The translations under genes and the position numbers were made by a program. 64,000 nt of DNA from the NCBI GenBank assembly GCA_965219235.1, contig OZ244721.1, positions 1,240,001-1,304,000 of the forward strand. The letters run 5' to 3'. The DNA is from CBDHCC01 sp965219235. GTDB taxonomy: Bacteria; Pseudomonadota; Alphaproteobacteria; Sphingomonadales; Sphingomonadaceae. This document shows, piece after piece, positions 53,128 through 61,997 of this stretch (within the stretch, counting starts at the first letter, position 1; each line of letters opens with the position of its first letter). The notes under the pieces are model-generated. The model was not told the origin of the DNA. It saw nothing but the letters and a program-made list of their open reading frames with translations, and made no database searches.

Positions 53128-55606
53128 TCAGGTCTCCTGTGGCTGGGGGGTGGATGACGGGAGTGTGGATGCGGGCGCGGACGTCGGGAGCAGCTCGGTC
53201 GCCCAGTCGAGCTTGCGAGCCCGGAGCCATGCGCGCGCGAAGCCGTGCTGGCCGTGCTCGGCTGTGAGCCGGTCGATCAGCGCCTGATCGGATTTGCTGG
53301 AGGTGGCCGTGAAGGCGAGCGCCACCTCGCCCAGACCCAGCTCGAACAGCCGGTTGCCGCGCCGGGACTGGCAGTAATAGTCGCGCTTGGGCGTAGCGCG
53401 GCTCAGGACCTCGATCTGGCGGTCGTTGAGCCCGAACCGACGGTAGATGGCCGCGATCTGCGGCTCCAGCGCGCGCTCGTTGGGCAGGAACAGGCGTGGG
53501 ACAGCTCTCGAGAATGGCGGGCGCGATGGCCGAGCCGTCGATGTCAGCCAGGCTATGGGTCGCGAACACGACGCTGGCATTCTTCTTGCGCAAGGTCTTG
53601 AGCCACTCGCGCAGCTGGCCGGAGAAGCCCTCGTCGTCGAGCGCGAGCCAGCCCTCGTCGACGATGAGCAGCGTCGGACGCCCGTCGAGCCGGTCCTCGA
53701 TGCGGTGGAACAGATAGCCCAGCACGGCGGCGGCCGATCCGGTGCCGACCAGCCCCTCGGTCTCGAAGGCGAGGACCGATGCGTCGCCGATCCGCTCGGC
53801 TTCCGCGTCAAGCAGCCGACCCCAGGGGCCGCCGAGGCAGTAGGGCGCGAGCGCCTGCTTCAAAGCCTGGCTCTGAAGCAGTACGGACAGGCCGGTGAGT
53901 GTCCGCTCGCCCACCGGCGCGGAGGCGAGGCTGGCGAGCGCCGACCAGAGGTGTTCCTTCACCTGCGGGGTCACCGCCACCTGCTCGCGGCCGAGGATCG
54001 CCGCCAGCCACTCGGCCGCCCAGGCGCGCTCCTCGGGCAAATGGATGCGGGCGAGCGGCTGCAAGGCGACCGCCTCGGCCCCGCCCTCCTCCGTCCCGGC
54101 CGAGCCCAGCGCGCCGCCGAGATCGTGCCAGTCGCCGCCCATCGCCAGCGCGGCGGCGCGGATCGACCCGCCATAGTCGAACGCGAACACCTGGGCGTTG
54201 TCATACCGCCGGAACTGGAGCGCCATCAGCGCCAGCAGCACCGACTTCCCCGCGCCCGTCGGCCCCACCACGAGCGTGTGCCCGACATCGCCGACATGCA
54301 GCGCGAAGCGGAACGGGGTCGAATCCTCGGTTTTGCCCAGGAACAGCGGCGGCGCGGCGAAGTGCTCGTCGGTGGCCGGTCCGGCCCACACGGCGGAGAA
54401 GGGCATCATGTGGGCGAGGTTGAGGGTGGAGACCGGCGGCTGACGCACGTTGGCGTAGAGGTGGCCCGGCAGACTGCCGAGCCACGCCTCGACCGCGTTC
54501 ACGCGCTCGACCATGCAGGTGAAGTCGCGGCCCTGGATCGTCTTCTCGACCAGCCGCAGCCGCTCGTCGGCGGTCCGCGCGTTCTCGTGCCAGACGGTGA
54601 CGGTGGCGGTGACGTAGGCGGCCCCCACCAGATCTGAGCCGAGCTCCTGAAGAGCGAGGTCGGCATCGTCCGCCTTGTTGGCGGCATCGGAGTCCAAGAG
54701 CGTGGACGCTTCGTTGGTGAGCACCTCCTTCAGGATCGCCGCCACCGACTTGCGCTTCGCGAACCACTGCCGCCGGATGCGGCCCACCACCTTCGTGGCG
54801 TCGGTCTTGTCGAGGCAGATCGCGCGCGTGACCCAGCGGTAGGCGAACGCCAGGCGGTTGAGGTCGTCCAGCAGCCCCGGCCATGTCCGGCTCGGAAAGC
54901 CGAGCACGGTCAGCGTGCGCAGGTGAGCCGACCCGAGCCTCGGCTGCAGCCCGCCGACCAGCGGCTCGTCGGCGAGGATCGCATCCAGGTGCATCGGCGT
55001 CTCGGGCACCCGCACCCGCTGGCGACGGGTGGACACGCAGCCATGCAGGGTGGTGAGCGTCTCCTCGTCGGAGAGCCACGCCGCCTCCGGCATGAACCCG
55101 TCCACCAGTTGGAGCACCCGATCGGTGCGATCCACGAAGCCGGCGAGCTGCTCACGGCCGCTGGCACCACGCCGCTCGCGCCCCTCGTAGAGCAGCCCCT
55201 CGGCCCGGCTCGCCTCCTCGGCGGGCGGAAGCCAGCAGAGCGTCAGGGCGTAGGCGCTCTCATATTGCGCGCCCTCCTCTTCGAACTGCGCGCGGCGCTC
55301 GGCACCGACCAGCTCCGACAGGGCGTCGGGAAAGCGGCTGTTCGGGTAGGCACCGGCGGGGACCCGCTGCGCCTCCACCCACACCGCCCAGCCGGAGCCC
55401 AGCCGCCGGAGCGCGTTGTTGAGCCGCGAGGTGGTGGCGACCAGCTCGGCGGGCGTGGCGCTGTCGAGATCGGGGCCGCGAAAGCGCGCGGTCCGCTGAA
55501 ACGACCCGTCCTTGTTGAGCACGACGCCGGGCGCAACCAGCGCCGCCCACGGTAAGTAGTCGGCGAGGCCTTGTACCTTGGAGCGGTACTCGGCGAGGTG
55601 GAACAT
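53128..55606 (-). pseudogene. trbE: TrbE (VirB4-like) ATPase, frameshifted near the C-terminus
   Basis: ATG 55606 begins MFHLAEYRSKVQGLADYLPW. Walker A is VVGPTGAGKSVLLALMALQF, Walker B LLIVDEGWLALDDEGF, and FATHSLADIDGSAIAPAILE follows. Immediately after, the frame breaks near 53500: the expected CPTRLFLPNE is split. The remainder (RLFLPNERALEPQIAAIYRR; ATPKRDYYCQSRRGNRLFEL) is one frame over and ends at 53128. The span of 2479 nt confirms one extra or two missing bases. The ATPase core is intact but the C-terminal 120 residues are out of frame. Confidence 0.9.
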
Positions 55607-55619
55607 GGGCCGCCTCGCC

Positions 55620-55904
55620 TCAGGGCCGAAGGTGCGTGGGGTAGCGCAGGTGGCGGCGCACGACGTCGGCGAAGGCGGGGTCGCGCTTGGCCGCCCAGAC
55701 CGCCGCCAGGTGACCGACGATCCACACCGCCAGCCCAACCAGCCACAGCCGCAGGCCGAGGCCGAGTGCCGCCGCCAACGTGCCGTTGATGATGGCGAGG
55801 GAGCGCGGCGCGCCGCCGAGCAGGATCGGCTCGGTCAGGCTGCGGCGCACGGGCGCGTAAAAGCCCACCGCCGGCTCGTCGGATGTGACGCTCGTCTGCG
55901 TCAT
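55620..55904 (-). CDS. trbD: TrbD (VirB3-like) inner-membrane protein
   Basis: A 94-residue protein with the VirB3 signature YAPVRRSLTEPILLGGAPRS and two adjacent membrane segments (LAIINGTLAAALGLGLRLWL; VGLAVWIVGHLAAVWA). The C-terminus is PAFADVVRRHLRYPTHLRP. Its ATG overlaps the trbC stop by one nucleotide. The frame is intact. Confidence 0.92.
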   Translation of the reverse strand: MTQTSVTSDEPAVGFYAPVRRSLTEPILLGGAPRSLAIINGTLAAALGLGLRLWLVGLAVWIVGHLAAVWAAKRDPAFADVVRRHLRYPTHLRP

Positions 55905-56248
55905 CAGACCAGTGCCCCGCCGCCGAAGGAGAAGAAGGACAGGAAGAAGGACGAGGCCGCGAACGCGATCGACAGGCCGAAGACGATCTGCACCATCTTG
56001 CGCGCTCCACCCGACGTGTCGCCAAAGGCGAGCGTCAGGCCGGTCACGATGATGATCATCACCGCGACGATCTTGGCCACCGGTCCCTGGATCGACTCCA
56101 GGATTTGCTGCAGCGGGGCTTCCCACGGCATGCCCGAACCACCGGCCCAGGCAGGCGAGGCGGAAAGGCCGATCAGCAGAGCGATGGCGCTAGTGGACAG
56201 GCGCGAGGGTGAAAAACGAGCGGGCAAGCGAACGGATGTGCGGGTCAC
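55904..56248 (-). CDS. trbC: TrbC (VirB2-like) conjugative pilin
   Basis: A 114-residue prepilin. A GTG start at 56248 overlaps the trbB stop. The signal segment is STSAIALLIGLSASPAWAGG, followed by the short pilin core with two helices: VAKIVAVMIIIVTGLTLAFG and MVQIVFGLSIAFAASSFFLS. The loop TSGGARK is typical. It is the major subunit of the transfer pilus. Confidence 0.92.
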   Translation of the reverse strand: MTRTSVRLPARFSPSRLSTSAIALLIGLSASPAWAGGSGMPWEAPLQQILESIQGPVAKIVAVMIIIVTGLTLAFGDTSGGARKMVQIVFGLSIAFAASSFFLSFFSFGGGALV

Positions 56249-57231
56249 GAGGGGTCTCCTGCGGGGGTGAGCTGGTAGTCGCCAGTGGCGTCGAGTCCGG
56301 CGACGCGGGCGAGTTCGGTGAGGCGGCGCGCCGAGCCGCGTCCGGTGAGCACGGCCACGAGGTCGATGGTCTCGGCGATCAGTGCCCTCGGCACGGTGAC
56401 CACCGCCTCCTGCACGAGCTGCTCGAGCCTGCGCAGCGCGCCGATGGCGGAGCCCGCGTGCAGCGTGCCGATCCCGCCGAGATGGCCGGTGCCCCATGCC
56501 TTGATCAGGTCGAGCGCCTCGCCGCCCCGCACCTCGCCGATCGGGATACGGTCGGGGCGAAGCCGCATAGCAGACCGCACGAGGTCGGTGAGGCTGGGGG
56601 CGCCCTCCTTGGTGCGGAGCGCCACGAGGTTGGGCGCGGCGCATTGCAGCTCGCGCGGGTCCTCGATCAGAACAACCCGATCGGATGTGGTCGCCACCTC
56701 GGCGAGAAGCGCGTTGACGAGCGTGGTCTTGCCGGTGGACGTGCCGCCCGCGACCAGGATGTTGGCGCGGGCATGGACGGCAGAGCGCAGTTGCTCGGCT
56801 GCAACGGGGTCCAAAATTCCGGCGGCGACATAATCCTCCAGCGTGAACACCGCGACGGCGGGCTTGCGGATCGCAAAGCTGGGGGCTGCGACCACCGGCG
56901 GCAGCAAGCCCTCGAAGCGCTCTCCCGTCTCGGGAAGCTCCGCCGAGAGGCGAGGCGCGCCGGAATGAACCTCGGCACCGACATGGTGCGCGACCAGACG
57001 GACGATGCGCTCGCCGTCCGCGGGGGAGAGGCGCTGCCCGGTGTCCTCCAGGCCGCCGGCCAGCCGGTCGACCCACAGACGGCCGTCCGGGTTGAGCATG
57101 ACCTCGACGACCTCTGGATCATCAAGGAAGCCGGCGATCGCGGGGCCGAGCGCCGTGCGCAGCATGCGGGTGCTGCGGGCGTGTGGCTCGGCGTGGAGAG
57201 TAATAACGCTCACTGGATCAGCCCGGGTCAC
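56245..57231 (-). CDS. trbB: TrbB (VirB11-like) conjugal transfer ATPase
   Basis: A 328-residue traffic ATPase. Walker A is LVAGGTSTGKTTLVNALLAE. RVVLIEDPRELQCAAPN holds the Asp box, RLRPDRIPIGEVRGGEALDL the Walker B/Arg-finger region, and GGIGTLHAGSAIGALRRLEQ the His box. The start is GTG 57231, with a second GTG 21 nt downstream. It is the first gene of the trb unit. Nothing resembling traG or its CopG-like neighbour lies upstream. Confidence 0.94.
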   Translation of the reverse strand: MTRADPVSVITLHAEPHARSTRMLRTALGPAIAGFLDDPEVVEVMLNPDGRLWVDRLAGGLEDTGQRLSPADGERIVRLVAHHVGAEVHSGAPRLSAELPETGERFEGLLPPVVAAPSFAIRKPAVAVFTLEDYVAAGILDPVAAEQLRSAVHARANILVAGGTSTGKTTLVNALLAEVATTSDRVVLIEDPRELQCAAPNLVALRTKEGAPSLTDLVRSAMRLRPDRIPIGEVRGGEALDLIKAWGTGHLGGIGTLHAGSAIGALRRLEQLVQEAVVTVPRALIAETIDLVAVLTGRGSARRLTELARVAGLDATGDYQLTPAGDPS

Positions 57232-57606
57232 CGCCGCGCCGCTCGGGGGAGCGGCTCAGGAAGCGACAGGTAGATCAAGAAGCGGGTGATCTGCCGGAGA
57301 TCAACCAGTCTCACTGCGTAGTAGGGGTGTGGAGTTTAGCGACAGGCAATTTCGTAGACGGCTCTGACGCTTCTGCTCGTCATCCGGTCAAGCCCTTGCT
57401 CTTCCCCGCCATTCCACCAGCCGGAGCCGCGAAGCTGGCTCCGCTTTTCTCTTGTCCTCCACCCCGATCGTACTCCGGCGTGTTCCTGGGTGCCACACTG
57501 AGAACAGCGGAGTCGAGCCGGTCGGCCGCGCTCCCGGCCCCGACCCCGCGCCTCCCTGACGGGCCGTGAGCCTGCCCGGGAGCGAAGGCCGCGAGATTCC
57601 CGGCAT
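57232..57606. other. Non-coding junction between the trb module and the Rhs array
   Basis: About 375 bp upstream of trbB without a supported gene. Short frames exist on both strands (for example a minus frame ending VRAVYEIACR at 57336), but none has a recognisable family. A promoter for the trb operon would have to be here. The absence of traG places the break point of the conjugation module in or near this stretch. Confidence 0.45.
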
Positions 57607-57745
57607 CCCCGTTCCCGTCGCAACATCAAGGGCTTGGCGCGGCAACGGCACCGTCAGTCTCGCTGACGGTGCCGTCTGCCTCCCTGTTTTTCAATATGCA
57701 GACAATGGCTTAGCCCGAAGGGGGAGCCACTCCCTTTATCTTGCT
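57607..57745. repeat. 139-bp structured repeat, copy 1 (R1)
   Basis: Aligned without gaps to 61998-62136 with about 8 mismatches. It contains the perfect hairpin GGCACCGTCAG/CTGACGGTGCC (loop TCTCG) followed on the plus strand by TCTGCCTCCCTGTTTTT, and on the gene strand GGGAGTGGCTCCC. It overlaps the 3' end of the last immunity gene. It marks the left end of the Rhs cassette array. Confidence 0.85.
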
Positions 57746-58231
57746 TTCGCCTCCTGAACCGCCGCACGAGTTCATCGGGAAGGAGCCTTGCCCTTTAAAA
57801 ACTGTTTGAACGCGCCATCGGTGCGACAGCGCCTGGACCAAGTGATCGGCTAACTTATGCGCCTTGGCAGCGTTGCGGCCTGCTGTGAAGCCCAGCGCAA
57901 CTTGGTTTGAAGGTAAGCCGAGATTACCGGCCGTAACGCCCAAACCGTGCTCACCTTCGATACCCATATTTATCGTCGGAATGTGCTCAAGCTTCACTTG
58001 TCCCTTGTCACGCACGTCCTTCAAGTAATCCCTAGTCTCCGCGCTACCGTCCACAAAGCGGAGTCCTTCCGAACGAGCCACCTCACGCATAATCTCTGTA
58101 AACTCGGTCGCTCCACGTTCATCGACAAGACACACCTGAACTGCCATGAACTCCTCTTGAGCACGCGAGCACTTAGCGGCGCATAACGCCATTGCACTTA
58201 CTCCAATGACCAGTCTCAGACGCTTAGGCAT
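57710..58231 (-). CDS. Immunity candidate 5 (secreted), partner of degenerate tip 5
   Basis: A 173-residue protein with an N-terminal signal (MPKRLRLVIGVSAMALCAAK; Cys 21 could be a lipobox cysteine). The mature part begins EEFMAVQVCLVDERGATEFT and includes ALGFTAGRNAAKAHKLADHL. In layout it resembles immunity candidate 4 (short beta-strand with Cys, helix, then VALGF-like strand), suggesting a shared family. It starts 18 nt after toxin-tip remnant 5. Its last residues (SKIKGVAPPSG) are encoded by repeat R1. Immunity function is inferred from position. Confidence 0.55.
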   Translation of the reverse strand: MPKRLRLVIGVSAMALCAAKCSRAQEEFMAVQVCLVDERGATEFTEIMREVARSEGLRFVDGSAETRDYLKDVRDKGQVKLEHIPTINMGIEGEHGLGVTAGNLGLPSNQVALGFTAGRNAAKAHKLADHLVQALSHRWRVQTVFKGQGSFPMNSCGGSGGESKIKGVAPPSG

Positions 58232-58249
58232 TTCTCCAAACTCCTAAGA

Positions 58250-58498
58250 TCATCTGCCGCAAACATCTTGTGCGCCAGCGCCTTGAGAGCCGAAGAAGGC
58301 CTCTCCCAGGATGACGTTCTCCTCTGCGTGATCACCCGTTCCCTCTCCTGTGATGACGGTAGTCGAGGTCTGATTGGAGAGAGGAGTTACCTGTATCGTC
58401 ACCGTGCCGGGGTAATATCTGTGTCCCGGCAAAGTCGTGTTGATGATCGTTCCTGTAGAGGAATCCACGAATCTGTGCCGCGATTCTGCCACCGGCAC
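58250..58498 (-). pseudogene. Degenerate Rhs toxin tip 5 (YPGTV type)
   Basis: An 82-residue open frame whose core aligns with the end of the tip in the 59182-60825 protein: HRYYPGTVTIQVTPL versus DHMFYPGTVEISVRDL, GEGTG versus GRGTG, and LGEAFFGSQGAGAQDVC versus FGSAFFGGMAHSVADYC. It lacks any Rhs core, and an in-frame TGA precedes its GTG start, so it is the stub of a displaced cassette. The 58499-58685 stretch upstream has only broken frames. Confidence 0.6.
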
Positions 58499-58685
58499 AC
58501 TACTGGCTCAGAAAATGCACGAGCGGAAAATCAAGCACAACCCGCTGATCCGGCTACACTTTCACCATACAGGGCCCTGCGTACGGTGTGCCGATAAGTT
58601 ACCCATTTCCGGGTCGCGATCCGGTGAATGAGCCAAGTCGTTCAATGAGAGGGATTAAGTCTTACATACCAAGGACGGACAGGAG

Positions 58686-59180
58686 CTAATTCTCGCTGCA
58701 TGGATCGCCATCAGCCTCATCGCCGGAAAACTTCAGTTGCGCGCCTTCGATCAATCCCAAGCCTTTCACAACCGCTCGGGGGAAGGGAGCTTCCTCGCCT
58801 CCGCTTCCACGATAGAATAGGCTGACCCGCAGGTCTTCTCCAATGCTACCGAAATTCGAAGCTATGAGCACTACCTTGCCGTCGTCGTTTTTAATGTCAG
58901 CCTGTATCGGCCTGCCCTCAGAAATGACCGCAGGATTCGCATCAATGGTTTCGAGATCGGACTTTGCCTGCGCTCCATATTCGCGCAAACGATAATTAAA
59001 TCGGTCCGATATCTCGTCAAGAAGACCAAGCGCTTGACCAGCACCGCCCGAACGGTCAAAGCAAACATATATAGTTTGGTCCGCGCGTTTACTCCGTTCA
59101 CAGGCCTGCAAGGTAATGATTCCCAATAAGAGTATGACGAGCGTGACAATCCGCCATGCTCTAGGATGTTGATCGATCAT
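58686..59180 (-). CDS. Immunity candidate 4 (lipoprotein)
   Basis: A 164-residue protein from ATG 59180, one nucleotide after the stop of the Rhs tip; longer starts at 59219 and 59207 are possible. The signal and lipobox are VTLVILLLGIITLQAC. The mature part has TIYVCFDRSGGAGQALGLLD and GEDLRVSLFYRG. The position right behind a toxin tip and the lipoprotein signal suggest it neutralises a toxin acting in the periplasm. No family is recognised. Confidence 0.6.
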   Translation of the reverse strand: MIDQHPRAWRIVTLVILLLGIITLQACERSKRADQTIYVCFDRSGGAGQALGLLDEISDRFNYRLREYGAQAKSDLETIDANPAVISEGRPIQADIKNDDGKVVLIASNFGSIGEDLRVSLFYRGSGGEEAPFPRAVVKGLGLIEGAQLKFSGDEADGDPCSEN

Positions 59181-59181
59181 C

Positions 59182-60825
59182 TCAGTTCTTAATGTTCGGA
59201 GTGCCATTTTTCGCCGCACAGTAGTCTGCTACAGAGTGAGCCATGCCGCCGAAAAACGCCGATCCAAACACCTCATTAAATATCGGATCAGCACCTGTTC
59301 CTCTGCCTCTGATATTAATTGATGAATATCCGCCGCCCAGATCGCGGACACTAATCTCAACCGTGCCCGGATAAAACATATGATCGCGGCCTGTCACATT
59401 AGTGATGGTGCGAGCAGAAGTGTTAACGATCTGAGTAATAGGATTGCGACCCATTAGGGTTACATCATGGGTTCCTGATCGAGCGTAGGGGGCCATAGGG
59501 GCCGAGTTACCTGCGCCTCGAACAGCCCCGAAAGCACTATCGGCGGAGCATTGCGTGACTACGCTAATATCATATCGATGTGGCGTGCCACTTTGCGGCG
59601 CCCGTCTCTTCCTCTTACTCCGTCTCCCTGTAACGACGAACGAATCGGCGACCAGGCTGTAATCACGTAGCGCGATCTGCGCGGCGGAGAGGCTGAAGCA
59701 TCCATCGTTGATCCTCACATCGCCTGCCGGACAGCCGATGGCGGTGATGACGATCCCTGGCGATTGCTCCTCAAGGCCGAAGGGATCCACGAAGTTGACC
59801 GGGTCTCCTCCCACATAGGCATAGAGGTTCATCCCGTCGCCATAGCCGATCGGGTCCGCCTGCAGGAAGCGGCCCAGGCGTGGTGAGTAGATGCGCGCCT
59901 TGTAGTCGTAGGCCCCCAGGCTCGGGATCCATGTCTGCCCGGTGTACTGGAACCGGCCGATGTTGGCGGCGCCGGGGATGCCGTACTCGTCGTAGGTCAG
60001 CTTCGCGATCTCCCCGCCGGCGCTGTTCGACAGCGCTGTGATCGAACCCCGCTCGTCGGCGTGGTAGAACCGCCGGTCGGTCACCCCGGCACCCTCGTAC
60101 CACACCAAGGGCTCGTCCGCGCCCGGACCGTGGACGTAGCGCCGGTGCAGCGACCCGTCATAGCCGTACTCCGCCGCCAGGTCGACGCCGTCATAGTCCA
60201 GCGTCTGAGCCTCCGCCGACAGGTTCCGCAGCCGACCCACCGGATCGTAATACAGGTTCCCGCCCGTGTAGCCGCCGAGCTGGTCGCGGCTGTTGTAGGA
60301 GAACGTCTTCTCGCCATCCGACACCAGGTTGCCGCGGCCGTCATAGGCGAACGACGCCGCCCCCACGCCCGTCACCTGGTTGAGCGCGTTGAAGGTCGCC
60401 AGGCTGTTGATGTTCACATGGTTCGCCCAGTCGAAGCCGGCGTTCGTCTGCGTCGCCCGCACGATCCCGCCCGCCGGGTTGTACGCGAAGCCCTTCGTGT
60501 TCGCGATGCCCGTCCCGGTGTGGGCGAGCTGACTCAGCCGTGACGCCGGATCGTAGGCGTAGCTCGTCACCAGACCGTTGCCCCGCGTCAGCGACACGCG
60601 CCGGCCCAGATCGTCGTACCCGTACAACGCCAAACGCCGCACCCCCGTCGGCGACCCGTTCTCCCGCACCTCCAGCATTTCGCCCGTCACCGAGTACACA
60701 TACGTCACGAAGACCCCGTCCGCCCAGGTCAGCCGAACCCGCCGACCGCCCGCGTCGTACGCGCTCGTCATCGTGCGGGATGGCAATCGGTCAATGATGA
60801 ATGAAGTCAAATATGACGACGGCAA
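59182..60825 (-). CDS. Orphan Rhs/YD-repeat core fragment with toxin tip 4
   Basis: 547 codons. Recognisable Rhs sequence begins at LPSRTMTSAYDAGGRRVRLT (about 60790), so the first ~12 codons are fused from the preceding immunity gene's 3' end. YD repeats follow (YGYDDLGRRVSLTRGNGLV; YDPVGRLRNLSAE). The Rhs core-end motifs are YDYKARIYSPRLGRFLQADP and GYGDGMNLYAYVGGDPVNFV-DPFGL. A linker (SPGIVITAIGCPAGDVR ... VVTGRRSK) leads to a variable tip with YPGTVEISV and FFGGMAHSVADYC. It has no secretion signal or N-terminus, so it is probably silent unless recombined onto the full gene. Confidence 0.85.
   Translation of the reverse strand: MPSSYLTSFIIDRLPSRTMTSAYDAGGRRVRLTWADGVFVTYVYSVTGEMLEVRENGSPTGVRRLALYGYDDLGRRVSLTRGNGLVTSYAYDPASRLSQLAHTGTGIANTKGFAYNPAGGIVRATQTNAGFDWANHVNINSLATFNALNQVTGVGAASFAYDGRGNLVSDGEKTFSYNSRDQLGGYTGGNLYYDPVGRLRNLSAEAQTLDYDGVDLAAEYGYDGSLHRRYVHGPGADEPLVWYEGAGVTDRRFYHADERGSITALSNSAGGEIAKLTYDEYGIPGAANIGRFQYTGQTWIPSLGAYDYKARIYSPRLGRFLQADPIGYGDGMNLYAYVGGDPVNFVDPFGLEEQSPGIVITAIGCPAGDVRINDGCFSLSAAQIALRDYSLVADSFVVTGRRSKRKRRAPQSGTPHRYDISVVTQCSADSAFGAVRGAGNSAPMAPYARSGTHDVTLMGRNPITQIVNTSARTITNVTGRDHMFYPGTVEISVRDLGGGYSSINIRGRGTGADPIFNEVFGSAFFGGMAHSVADYCAAKNGTPNIKN
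59591..59802. repeat. Rhs linker direct repeat, copy in cassette 4
   Basis: The stretch 59621-59802 is essentially identical (one mismatch seen) to 61541-61722 in cassette 3. With 59591-59620 it also matches the end of the window from 63871 in cassette 1. It encodes the VVTGRRSK linker back to the DPFGL motif. These tracts give homology for tip exchange. Confidence 0.85.
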
Positions 60826-61084
60826 GCCATAGAACGAGGCTCAATAGAATAGGCAACTTCTGCATGTGACGGGATGGCGCCGTATACCACCAAGCACCAT
60901 CCAAGGTTAAAAATACTACAAATATAGGAAGTGCACCTAATCCCCACACCATGGACGGACCAGCTATAGCAGGATCAAGTCCCGCCTCCTCGGTAATGGC
61001 CCAGGCCAACGATGCATTCTTAAGATAAAAAGCCATGGCAATAATGTTAATGATCAGCAGTGCCCAGCCAGCCATCCTTTTCAT
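60791..61084 (-). CDS. Immunity candidate 3 (polytopic membrane protein)
   Basis: A 97-residue protein with three hydrophobic helices (WALLIINIIAMAFYLKNASL; MVWGLGALPIFVVFLTL; ILLSLVLWLAVVIFDFI). Its ATG overlaps the stop of toxin tip 3 (ATGA), the classic toxin-immunity coupling. A membrane immunity protein suggests that tip 3 attacks the inner membrane or acts from the periplasm. Cassette 4 is fused directly after its stop codon. Confidence 0.65.
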   Translation of the reverse strand: MKRMAGWALLIINIIAMAFYLKNASLAWAITEEAGLDPAIAGPSMVWGLGALPIFVVFLTLDGAWWYTAPSRHMQKLPILLSLVLWLAVVIFDFIHH

Positions 61085-61977
61085 TGGCTAGGTTCGCTAC
61101 AATAAATAGACACATCACCGGCAGCGGCATCCCAGCCAATCTCTTGGCCCATGATCTGATCGCCGTTGCGGGAGTTCGATGATTTAAAGAAGGCGAACGT
61201 ATCCTCGATACCGTTAGAGAGTATCTCTGGTATTCCAGTCCCATACAGATAAGCTCCAACAGCGACGTTGGACGCCACCTGATATTGTGTATAGAAGATA
61301 GTATTCCCAGCAGCGTCCCTCGACCGCTGGAAATCAAAGCTTCCGTAGTGGCCAACTGCTTCGTTCATAGCAGAAGGACTCCAACCTCCCGCTCTGCCGG
61401 CAGCCGTTATCTGGCTAGGATCGAAGCTCGGAGGGGCCAAGAACGTCATGCCATAAGCAGAACACGTCTTCGCGCTAGGCGGTTTCCCCCTGTTGATCGT
61501 GAACTTTGGCCTTTGCCGAACTCTGGTCTCCTTCTTACTTCGTCTCCCTGTAACGACGAACGAATCGGCGACCAGGCTGTAATCACGTAGCGCGATCTGC
61601 GCGGCGGAGAGGCTGAAGCATCCATCGTTGACCCTCACATCGCCTGCCGGACAGCCGATGGCGGTGATGACGATCCCTGGCGATTGCTCCTCAAGGCCGA
61701 AGGGATCCACGAAGTTGACCGGATCCCCACCCACATACCCATACAGGTTCAGCCCGTCCCCGTACCCGATCGGGTCCGCTTGCAGGAACCGGCCGAGCGT
61801 CGGCGAGTACACCCGGGCCTTGTAGTCGTACATCCCCAGGCTCGCGATCCACATCTGGCCCGTGTACTGGAACCGCGGCGCCTGACCGTTCGCCAGGACG
61901 TTGCCAGGCCCCGGGATGCCATATTCGTCATACGTCAGGATCGCCAGCTTCCGCCCGGCCGAGTCGGTGATCGCCAC
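61081..61977 (-). CDS. Orphan Rhs core end with toxin tip 3
   Basis: A 298-codon frame (open upstream to the junction at 61998, reading DERGSIVAITDSAGRKLAIL). It has the Rhs core end (YDYKARVYSPTLGRFLQADP; GLNLYGYVGGDPVNFVDPFG), the shared linker, then after GRRSK a unique tip (TCSAYGMTFLAPPSFDPSQI; GHYGSFDFQRS; AVGAYLYGTGIPEILSNGIE; DVSIYC). I do not recognise the tip. The GC content drops at the tip, as is usual for polymorphic toxins. Confidence 0.8.
   Translation of the reverse strand: MAITDSAGRKLAILTYDEYGIPGPGNVLANGQAPRFQYTGQMWIASLGMYDYKARVYSPTLGRFLQADPIGYGDGLNLYGYVGGDPVNFVDPFGLEEQSPGIVITAIGCPAGDVRVNDGCFSLSAAQIALRDYSLVADSFVVTGRRSKKETRVRQRPKFTINRGKPPSAKTCSAYGMTFLAPPSFDPSQITAAGRAGGWSPSAMNEAVGHYGSFDFQRSRDAAGNTIFYTQYQVASNVAVGAYLYGTGIPEILSNGIEDTFAFFKSSNSRNGDQIMGQEIGWDAAAGDVSIYCSEPSQ
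61541..61722. repeat. Rhs linker direct repeat, copy in cassette 3
   Basis: A 182-bp direct repeat of 59621-59802, offset by exactly 1920 bp. The match ends abruptly on the tip side at the GRRSK codons, which is where the variable tips begin. Confidence 0.85.
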
Positions 61978-61997
61978 GATCGACCCGCGCTCGTCGG

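Noticed and set aside
57327..57569. An 80-codon plus frame upstream of trbB
   Set aside because: No domain, no ribosome-binding site and Pro/Ser/Ala-rich composition; treated as non-coding.
57566..57757. A plus-strand peptide conserved in both 139-bp repeats
   Set aside because: Differences between the copies do not favour synonymous sites, the hairpin explains the conservation better, and the frame has different ends in each copy.
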